Part shown: positions 25,911-34,999 of the stretch, piece by piece
How the letters are laid out: each line of letters begins with the position of its first letter
Position numbering within the stretch: the stretch's first letter is position 1
DNA from: Lichtheimia corymbifera B2541
Lineage: Eukaryota; Mucoromycota; Mucoromycetes; Mucorales; Lichtheimiaceae
Length of the DNA: 56,354 bases
Direction: 5' to 3'
NCBI GenBank assembly: GCA_000697475.1
Contig: JNEU01000607.1
Span: 1 to 56,354 of the forward strand
Position numbers and translations under genes: made by a program
Notes under the pieces: model-generated
The model's database searches: none
Told to the model about the DNA's origin: nothing
The model's input: the letters and a program-made list of their open reading frames with translations, nothing else

Positions 25911-26329
25911 AATGTCCTTGCCAATGTACTTTTTCCAGTGTATGTTTGATTCCATTCCTTGACAATATAAGTCGTCCTTGACCTTCCTTCGATTGTGAAC
26001 GCTCCTCCTTGTATCTTGATGTCCTCAATTCGATTGTGTGCGATTATGTGGATCATTGCTCCTTGAATTGAAAGCAGCTTCTTGACGTACAAAGTGATCA
26101 ATCTATGGATGATGATGTTAGTAATGGGAAGGTAAAGAGGATGACTGGAGAGTACTTACCCATTGCCATGAGGAGCGCGTATGTATTTCTGGGTATTCTT
26201 TCACTTGTGCCAACGTAGGGCGTCCGTGTCTAACACCGATTCCAGCGTAATCCTAGGTCTCCAAGCACAGCTCTTGCAAGTCCCACTTCTTGTTTCTTTT
26301 TTTTTTGTTCTTCTTTTTTCTTTTTTTCT
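25911..26329 (-). pseudogene. Broken gene of unknown family, two exons visible
   Basis: Exon-like segments 26329-26160 and 26102-25911 are bounded by good splice signals (GTAAGT donors at 26159 and 25910, TAG acceptors). In the matching frame they read GRPTLAQVKEYPEIHTRSSWQW then IDHFVRQEAAF ... DDLYCQGMESNIHWKKYIGKDI, which is protein-like, but each contains one stop (TAG in the first, TGA in the second). The first exon starts with a Lys-rich run. I do not recognise the family; a SANT/Myb-like fold is only a guess from the Trp spacing. Possibly linked to frames further upstream through 26330-26400. Confidence 0.3.
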
Positions 26330-26404
26330 CTAAAAGCCCAAATGAGAATTCGCTTTTCAACCTTGATATTGGCAACCATATACTTACTTTTTTCAGGGTC
26401 TCTC

Positions 26405-26755
26405 ATGTTTGACGATAATTGATATTGCGCGTGATTGAAATGATTGATGTTTGATGATTGATATTGCGCTTGATAGAATGATTGATGATTGATGATGGAT
26501 GTTGCGCTTGATAGAATGATTGATTATTGATGTTTGTTGCTTGATATTGCGCTTGATAGAAATGATTGATGATTGATGTTTGTTGCTTGATATTGCGCTT
26601 GATTGAAATGATTGATGTGATTTGACTTGTATGCGCGTCGATGAGAGAGAGAGAGAGAGAGAGAGCCATAGATTGATTTGATTTGATTCGAAAAATATAG
26701 AGAGGGAGCCATAGATTGATTTGATTTGATTCGAAAAATATATATGTGGAATCGT
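26405..26755. repeat. Minisatellite and direct repeat
   Basis: 26405-26620 holds about five copies of a 40-50-bp unit with TTGATATTGCGCTTGATAGA and GATTGATGATTGATG. It is followed by a GA dinucleotide run (26642-26665) and two copies of GCCATAGATTGATTTGATTT at 26665 and 26708. The minus-strand frames here are repeat translations (QAQYQATNIN units). Confidence 0.85.
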
Positions 26756-26839
26756 GCAATTGCTGTGCATAGAAAATCCAGAACCGATCGCCAGGACCGC
26801 TGTAATATGGTACAGATATTCGATAATTGTATCTAGACA

Positions 26840-28200
26840 ATGCTAGGTATGTAAGCGTCTCGAATATAGATTGGTGTGGGGATCATATACGTACGTCTTT
26901 AAAGGCCGATCCTTGGTTTATTCTTGACTTTGACTGCAACGTGGACCGTGTTGATTTGGTAACGAGATTTTCCGCCTTCGTACATGCTGTCTGTAGCAAT
27001 GCATGAACCTCGCATAATTGGGAAACGGTCCATGGACCGCCAGTAATCTTTGGACCAATATCATATTGTGGAAAAGATCCAGACTTAAATGATGATGACA
27101 ATCACTGTCGATATTGTGGAACGCCATACGACCCATGTATATATCCGGATTCATAGCCTTCTTGTACGTGTATAGCGTAGATGATGCAAAGGTGCAGTAT
27201 AATGCCATAGCATATGTGATGGTTCCAATTTGTCTCCCGTTTGAAAGCGTGATACCCCGCTAGTACGCTCTTGCCACCGGAAGAAGCCATGTCTTTGCCA
27301 TCCGCTACCCCATGTGTGCTGCCAACTTTGATCACCACCAACTGCGATTTCTGAAACTGCCAACAGTGGATCATCACGCCATACGATTGGATTGAAATAC
27401 TATCTTGACGATGTTGGATTTACAGGAACGCCTTCTCCAAAGATCCTTTTGATGCATACACCATCCATGGGATGATAGGTCAACATGTAACAGGCATTCA
27501 CCAATATGGAGCTGGTATTATATCAATGTATATCCATGGTGTCATCGGTATTTATAGAATGCTCCATACGAATGCTTGTTCATGATGCGATTGCGTCACC
27601 GAAAAACGGATATGCAAGCAGTAACGCCAAATACCGCCCTTGTGTGCCCACCACGATTGGATGCCTCACACCTTCTGCCGAGTATCGATTCAAGATGCTT
27701 GTAGTTTCCCCAATTTGCCACACGTAGTATAGTTCTTGTAATTGTTCCCACTGTCATCGGATACGTGATGTGCCATATACAGCCTATGGTTTGATTTCAA
27801 TGAGTCATCCATGCTACAACTTTTCTTTGAAGTGACACCTTTTTCTCAGAGGATATACACACCTTGCTCATTGTGATCCATTTCCTTGTCAAATTGATAA
27901 TCGTGATTGCCTTGACCGTAATCAGTAATCCATGCTTGCTGTTGTTTTCAGCTTGAACCTTCTGATGCATGTTTGACGCCATGCGAATATAAAAGCTTGA
28001 TAGAATACTTGTATCTTGATAGATGATTCTGGTCTCGAATGCCATACACGTAATTGTATTGCTGCTTGGTCACCGCATGAAGAAAAGAGGAGAGCATGCT
28101 TGCGTAGTCATATATCTTGTCCCAAAAAAGTACAGCCATCCAAAGAAGGAAATCCATGTCTCCATGACAACCGTTGTGCCCGAAAATAGAAACACCATCG
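26840..28200. other. Intergenic, no supported gene
   Basis: Frames on both strands (for example minus 27102-27377, plus 27506-27727) have no recognised domain, and I could not join them by splicing. Confidence 0.45.
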
Positions 28201-28420
28201 ATAAAGAAAAAAGGGTGCCTTGTGTCATGAGAATACCGCCATCCATAAAACGAAAAGAGAACTCTTGTGCCTTGTCGCCTTGCCAAAAGTATAGCCCAAG
28301 GATGACACCATCGATAAAAAGAAAAGAGAACTCCTGAACGTGACCAATGGTATCGCCAAACGTTGAAGATCCAGATCGGCAACGGCACCAATAAAAAGAA
28401 AAGAGAACTCCTTGCCCTCC
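28200..28420 (-). repeat. Tandem repeat of about 65-70 bp, possibly coding
   Basis: On the minus strand, units beginning GAGTTCTCTTTTC-TTTTAT recur four times (about 28410, 28335, 28265 and, weaker, 28215). In one frame the units read EFSFLFIDG... and EFSFRFMDG..., and just upstream a frame gives a signal-peptide-like MLVFIVGLAALFGRSVSA. A frameshift separates two of the units. It may be a decayed small secreted or membrane protein gene; certainty is low. Confidence 0.35.
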
Positions 28421-28539
28421 TCAACAGCTGCTGCTGCTGCTGAAACCGATCGCCCAAAAAGAGCCGCCAAGCCTACAATGAATACAAGCATTGATGAGCA
28501 CTTTGATAAATATGAAAACGTTGCACCTGAATACATACC

Positions 28540-29427
28540 ATAAGCAGCTCACAGGGATACCCCACAAATCCGGAAACAAGGCATGGGATCATCCCAAGCA
28601 CGCGTCACACCACATGCCCGCAAATGGAAGGAATCGACATGCAGGTCTCACTCACCGCAGAGTCTCTCAAAGCCTTATCCTCTGCAGACCAAGGGCACCG
28701 GAACCAACGCCTTTCCAACCCACAGCCAATCCAGTGTTTGAGGCCTAGCGAGCCATGTCTTGATGATTCTTGTCAAATGCCCACTTCAAAGATGATGACC
28801 GCTTGTGCCAAAACATGATCATCCAACATGTCAAGGCGGTGTCACTATGCAGGAGCACATCACAATATCCATAACCATGATGGCCCCCACATCATAAAAG
28901 CGTGTTTGTCATTACTCGGATGATATCATATAGCGCCATGGTCCCCAACTTACCTCTTCCACAAATATCCAAACGCCTCAGTGAGCAATATGACAGTAAA
29001 TCACGGGAGGACGTACAGTAGACCATGCAAGGACTTATTCAGAACACACCGGAACAGGAGGCATAGGATCGGATCGGTCGTTGGCTCTTACAGTACCCAA
29101 GATCGCATCATCGATGACCATCGAGACCCCCTAACCTAGAAACCGACATGCCGACCCAACCATTCACGAGCACATGGTGATCAACGTACCTGAGAATCCT
29201 CCACACCTTGAATCCGGATTGCAGCGTATCCCATCCATAGCCAATGTCGCCTCCCCAAAAGCGAACCCAAGCCAAAGCCGAAAGCCAAAGCCAAAAGCCG
29301 AAAGCCAAAGCCGAAACGAAACACCAACAAAAAGCTCATCACCAGGAAAACTACAAAGACAGCTGTTAGCTACTGTAACCCATATTGTAATCCGCATGGA
29401 TATATTCAACTTACAGAAACAAACACC
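28540..29427. other. Intergenic with a 13-bp minisatellite
   Basis: 29265-29325 contains repeats of CCAAAGCCGAAAG type. The rest of the stretch, which is downstream of the minus-strand gene ending at 29428, shows no supported gene. Confidence 0.5.
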
Positions 29428-31748
29428 TCACATCGTTCCATTTTGCTCCCTCTGTGCCGCAATCATGGCATTCACCAAGTCTAGCAGGCCCTCAGATTCA
29501 AGGAATGCATCGATGGCTTCATCGCCATTCGATGACAAACCTGAATCTGGTTGTAGCTGCTGCTGTTGGATACCACGTGGTGCCGGACGTGGTGATGAAA
29601 GTGGTGTAGGTTGGCGGATGGTAGTGGTGGTAGCAGGAATCGTAACGAGTGTGGTGGTGATGTTGGAAGCGGAAGCAGTGGTGGTAGTGGCATGGCGAGG
29701 TCGTGGTGGTGGTGGTGGCATATCCAAACGAGTGCTTGTGGTAGGTGATGGTGCGGATGGTGATAGTAAAGTGGGGCATAAGTGGTCAAGGATGGCGGTT
29801 GCAGGAGCGGCAGGGGTTGAAAGTGGCATAGGTGGCATAAGTGGTGCGGTAAAGAGGACGTTAGGGATGGTGAAGGTGGTTGATGATGATGGTAATGGTG
29901 GTGACAAGCATAAGGCGGAGTTGGTGGTTGTGGTTGTGGTAGCGGATGGTGATGACAAAGATGAAGAAGGAGTGGACTTGGTGACTTTCATCGAAGCGGA
30001 TGAAGATGATGATGATGATGAGGCGGATTTCTTTGTGGATGATAAGGAGGACGATGGCTTGCGTGGAGGTGGAGGTGGCATGTCAGGGCGGAAACGAGTT
30101 GATGAGGAAGAGGTGCTTGCGGTAGATGTTGGTGTTGGCATAGTGGTGGTGGTAATAGCGGTAGGTTGAGGAGTGAGAGGACGTGCGGTAATAATAGGTG
30201 TGGCAACAGGTGGAAGAATTGGCGAGATGGCGTGAGGAGTGATAACAGGTGAAGCGGAATCTAGGTGATAAATGATATTAGGGATATATGCATATACATG
30301 ATCTCAACCAATATATTGATACTTACCAAGTTGCATAGGAACAGGGATCGGTGATTGAATGGCAGGAGGAATAGCGGTTTGGGTGACAGGAGGAGAAGGA
30401 TCGGTGGTCACTATAGCCAGCGTATTAGAAATGCATATAATACTCATGCTGGATACAGTATTCATACTTACAGGAACGTGTGTCAACAATGGTATCCATT
30501 GCATTAGCAAGGATTCGGGTCATCCACAATGGCTCCTGGTAGTGCTTGTCAATGGCTGGGCGCATGTATGAATCCTCATCATACTGGTCAGTGGCAGAGA
30601 GGGATTCAAAGGCGGCGCCTACATATAAAATAGGAACGTGAGTAATGCTGATAATATGGATATGAACAGCGTATGCATCCAATACTTACAGAGAACATCA
30701 TCAACCTCGTCAAACAAGGTGAGGCCATCAAAGGCAGCAGCTAAATAAATTGCAAAAGTTGATGAGTCACATGCTAATATACGCATTGCCCATAATAACC
30801 CAAATACTTACAAAGGTCATCAAGGTCGAAATCCCAGACGAAAGCAGGAGGCACAACAGGAGGCACAACAAGGGCAACAGCAGGAGGCACAACAAGAGGC
30901 ACAAAAGCAGGCACAGCAGGAGGCAGAGCAGCAGGCACAACAGCAGGCACAGCAGGAGGCAGAGCAGCAGGCACAACAAGAGAAACAACAGGGGGAACAA
31001 CAGGGGAGACAACAGGGGAGACAACAGGGGAAACAACAGGAGGCACAACAGGGGAGACAGCAGGGGAGACAACAGGGGAGACAACAGCAAGGGGAACATG
31101 CACAGAGGCAGAAGAAAGAGAAGGCACAACTGGCTCAATAGGCTCAGAAGGCACGACAGCAGCAGTGGTGGGAAAGCTTGGCTCATTGGCACAAGCACGA
31201 GAGGGCACAACTGGCGCAATGGGCACAGAAGGCGAAGAGAGAGCAATGGCATCAGAGCCAGCATCATCAGGACCATGGTTGACGGAAGCGTCATCAGCAA
31301 CAGAGAGAGCAGCATCGTCATCGGTCAAATCCACACCACGCAAAAGAGAAGCATTGTCATCATCATAGGGGACTCCAGCACCACAAGGAAGGTCACCACC
31401 ACGAGAAGCGTCAACACCGGCAGGGGAAGGCACACCAGCAAGAGCAGCACGAGAACGTCGCTTGATCGAACCCTGTTCGAGCCATGCGTAAAAGCATGTG
31501 CCTCGAGAAGCACCAGCAGGGTCGAGATACCACCACACCACACAGGTAGTAACACCAACGACAAGGAAAGCGTAATGGAAAAACACTTTCCACAGGGCCT
31601 TCAACAGCGCCCAACGGCCTTCTTCACCCAACCACCAAAGGAACAACAGGAAGAGCAGCAAGCACACTTTCGCATGGACGATGTAATCGCCAAGGAAGTT
31701 GCAAATAGCCTCGTCGAAATCGCGGGAGAAATCTTGAGCAAATGTCAT
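29428..31748 (-). CDS. Pro/Ser/Thr-rich protein with N-terminal membrane segment
   Basis: Exons 31748-30812, 30740-30690, 30618-30472, 30410-30327 and 30260-29428 give 683 residues. All four introns are phase 1 with GTAAGT donors, which strongly supports the model. Residues about 28-68 are strongly hydrophobic (VCLLLFLLFLWWL ... FFHYAFLVVGVTTCVVWWYL), probably one or two membrane helices. An acidic stretch follows, then a long Val/Pro/Ser repeat (PVVSPVVP units). Exons 2-4 encode a better-ordered segment (LFDEVDDVL, FESLSATDQYDEDSYMRP, WMTRILANAMDTIVD). The last exon is Ser/Thr/Pro-rich with two PPPPPR motifs, and the end is EAIDAFLESEGLLDLVNAM. I do not recognise the family. The large plus-strand frames over it are shadows. 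Its start lies right next to the edge of the dispersed repeat, which may supply its promoter. Confidence 0.8.
30835..31105. repeat. Coding minisatellite (Val/Pro/Ala repeats)
   Basis: Units such as GGCACAACAGG and GGGGAGACAACAG repeat with 12-15-bp periods. Read on the minus strand they give the PVVSPVVP and PAVPAVVPAALP repeats inside exon 1 of the gene above. Confidence 0.85.
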
Positions 31749-31899
31749 AGTAACAGAGCAGCAGAGATAAAAAGAGGTGGGGAAAAAAGGAAAAGTCGGT
31801 TTGACCCCGTTAAATTTTGAAATTCAGCCGCCGCTCCATGGCAACCGACTTTACCCGATATCTATAGATACCATGCCGTAATTGGTAACCATGTCGGAA

Positions 31900-32660
31900 C
31901 GCGGTCCAATCGCTTTGGTGTCTTAATCAAAGTTGCTGATAAGGATGCCTTTTATAGTCATAGACAAAATTTCCAGTCACATCCATATGTGGATTGTCGA
32001 GAAACAGAGAAAAAATTCGCTCATATGGGCCATAGGAGTGATTTTCGCACCTTCTCTGATCATCTTAGACCAATAAGCAAAGTTGTAGATCAGGTATGGT
32101 TTTATAGTCATATTTTCAATTTCAGGGTAGGTTAACATGGAGAATGCTGAGAAACGACTGACAAAAGATCATCTGCAGGAGATGACGTGGTCACGTGTAC
32201 TGGACCAGGTTTGACTCTGATCACTGTGACGTCTTAGTCAAAGTTGACCGCAATGACTGCTTTTATAGTCGCAAACAAAATTTCAGGTCACGTTCACTTG
32301 TGGCTTGACGGGAAACAGAGAAAAAATTCGCTCATGTGGGGCAAAGTAGCATGTTTCACATCTTCTCTGATCATCTTAGACCAGTAAGCAAAGTTGTAGA
32401 ACAGTGATGGGTTTATAGTCGCGTTTTCAATTTGGGAGTAGATTAACATGTAGAATGCTGAGAAACGACTAACAGAAGGTCATCTTCAAGGGATCACGTG
32501 CTCATGTGCACTAAGCTGGGCTTGACTCTGATGACTGTGATGCCTTGGTCAACGTTGACCACAAGGACTGCTTTTATAGTCGTCAACAAAGTTGTAGATG
32601 AAGTTAACTTGTAGGTTGTCGAGAAACAGAGAAAAAAATCGCTCGTGGAGGAGCGTCTAT
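31900..32660 (+). repeat. Tandem array, about 310-bp period
   Basis: CTTTTATAGTC recurs at about 31951, 32260 and 32571. It is followed each time by a CGAGAAACAGAGAAAAAA-TCGCTC block and preceded by TTGACTCTGAT or a related word. This gives just under three units, the last truncated. Confidence 0.85.
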
Positions 32661-33334
32661 CACATAGATGCATGTTTGACATTTTCACTTTTCTGCTTGG
32701 ACAACTAACCAATGTCGGTTGCATGGTGTCGTAGACACAGCTCAATCATCATATATTGGTTCCCACAGCTGTCATTTAATTCTCCTATCATCTCATGTTT
32801 GTCACACATACATTCTCCCACGCATGAATCTTATCCTATATAGCTGTCAGGTACATTGACACAGACACGTACGTAAGATTATGGGTATATCGAGAATACC
32901 ATCATCGTTAGTAATCATGGTGTGAAGGCGTGGGAGAATCAGGTTATAGCAGGATCAATCATTTAGATATAAAAGAGTGGACACTTTCATTGAATAAAGG
33001 ATATCTTTCAGTCTCACTTGACTTATTATTGTCTCGTTCTCATTTTTATTCCACTCAATCACACATGGGTAGTTTCATACTTGAACCTTCGATTTCAAAG
33101 TTGGTTCATGCATATAAAATTAAGGAACCACTACCACTGTTTATATATACAAAATACCATGATTCATATTATACTCTATGTAGCCATTCAAAATCTTACT
33201 ATGAACCTTGATGTCTTTACAGGACCAAAGGCTGACAAACATCTCAATGTATAGTTTCCATGAATGTTTAGACTCCAAACGTTCAATCTCACCTTTAGAG
33301 ACCGCCGAACATACTTCTTTCACTCTATCCCGGT

Positions 33335-34475
33335 TCGCATTCAGTTTGCCATAATGAAACCTATTGTTTTTAAATGAATGCAGTTCATCAGAATGCAGTA
33401 GCGGACCCTCTCACCAAGTTTCAAGCTATAAAAACGGAAACCCAAGAAACTTTATACTAAATCAAAATTCATAAATCCGGCGCACACCCTGTTCCCGACC
33501 GTCTTATAGTGTTAGCCACATTACATACTCGCATACAAAATTTGTGAATGAAACATGCGGTCATTATGAAGACCAAATTGACGAGCACGCTGAGCAGCAC
33601 CTTGTGAGTAACTGTGATCATGGTACCATGTGCTCCCAGCTTTAGGGAGCGACGGACATGCTAATTTCGCTCTATCGGCGCCAGCATTAAGTTTGACATA
33701 ATCAAACCCATGGTTTTGAAATGAATGGAATTCATCAGCATGCCCTAGCGGACCATCCCACACAAGTTTCATGCTATAAAAATGGAACCCCAAGAAATTG
33801 CCTATTAAACCGAAATGCATAAATCCGGCGCATACCCCATCTCTGACTGCCTTATAGTGTTGACCCCATTACATACTCGCATTCAAAGTCTGTAAATGAA
33901 ACATGGGGTCATTATGAAGACCAAATTGACGAGCATGCTGAGGAGCATCTTATGTGAAAGTGTGAACATGGTACCATGTGATTCCACCTTTAGGGAGCGC
34001 CGATCATGCTTATTTTGCTCAATCGCAGCCCGCATTAAGTTTGGCACAATGAAACCTATTCTTTTGAAATGAATAGAATTCAACACCATGCCCTAGCGGA
34101 CCACCCCACCAAGTTTCAAGCTATAGAAATGGAAACCCAAGAAACTGCATATTAAATCAAATTTCATGATCGCGGCGCACACCCCGTCCCCGACCGCCTT
34201 ATAGTGCTGGCCCTATTGACCACTCGCATCCAAAATCTGTGAATGAAACATGAGGTCCTTATGAGGGCCAAATTGACGAACAAGCTGAAGAGCATGTTTT
34301 AGGAAATTTTCATCATCGTACCATGTGATCCAACCATTAGGCTGCCTACATCCGATTTCTTTTGCTATTCCGGCGCGCGCATTAAAGATGGCAAAATGAA
34401 ACGTATTGTTTTGAGATGAATACAATTTACGAGCATGCCGTAGCGGACTGTTGCACCACGTTTTGAAGCTATAAT
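33335..34475 (+). repeat. Tandem array, about 349-bp period
   Basis: GAATGAAACATG(A/C/G)GGTC recurs at about 33545, 33893 and 34242, and TAGCGGAC at about 33400, 33747, 34094 and 34443. Each unit includes AAGCTATA-AAATGGAAACCC and CCGGCGCACACCCC. About three and a half units. Minus-strand frames such as 33521-33820 run through units but are not conserved between them. Confidence 0.88.
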
Positions 34476-34500
34476 GATGGAACGTTCACCATATCCCCTG

Positions 34501-34999
34501 CCTATTTATAGTGAGGAGCTTGTTTACGTTCTGAACTTGGGTGCAGTTCTTCTGAAATACCTTGTTCCGTTTCTCGAACTTCGCTATATATCATGGATAT
34601 ATCAACCAGTGCGATCAGGAGCTTGTGAGCATTGAAGCTGTTAAGGTGGATCATGGCAATTCCTAGTCTTAATGATACCAAGGTGGCGATATGGTTCCTC
34701 ATGGCTTCCAGCGATGATATATGATATTATTACGTCGTCTAGCTTTAACAAATGGATATGCATTCCGGTATCCAGTGGAAATAAAAGTAAGATTGCGTTA
34801 TCGATTTCATAAATCATAAGTGTCGAAATAGTGAGAATGACGCTAGGATATCGGATTTTATTGATAAGATAACTTGATTGATACCATCATTTGATGAGCA
34901 TATACATGAATTCCAAATGTTACGCTTATACAATCCAATTGATTTATGGAACAAATAATGGCAAATTTGGGTAGAAGGGACTGTAATCGCTGGAACGCG
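34501..34999. other. Intergenic, no supported gene
   Basis: Downstream flank of the F-box gene ending at 35000; nothing recognised apart from AT-rich sequence (34850-34960) usable for 3' processing. Confidence 0.5.

Larger units (their letters stand above)
31775..34500 (+). repeat. Dispersed repeat, long copy with internal arrays
   Basis: The plus strand here matches the minus strand of 366-1575 over several blocks in the same order, but two internal blocks have been amplified in tandem (see the two arrays). The centre (about 32760-33050) is less similar between the copies. I see no coding domain in either copy, so it is either a non-autonomous mobile element or a subtelomere-like repeat; terminal repeats could not be defined. 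Confidence 0.75.

Noticed and set aside
26403..26840. 145-codon minus-strand frame
   Set aside because: Most of it is translation of the minisatellite at 26405-26620 and it shifts meaning with unit number; no domain.
29174..30169. 331-codon plus-strand frame rich in Val and Asp
   Set aside because: It is antisense to the last exon of the minus-strand gene; its open state results from Ser/Thr/Pro codons on the other strand.
30750..31820. Long plus-strand Arg/His/Ser-rich frame
   Set aside because: It is the complement of exon 1 of the minus-strand gene. The minus strand has four consistent phase-1 introns with GTAAGT donors, whereas this frame has no splice support and its composition follows from the GGCACAACAGG repeats.
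33521..33820. 99-codon minus-strand frame in the 349-bp repeat
   Set aside because: The frame is not preserved in neighbouring units, which carry stops at equivalent places.
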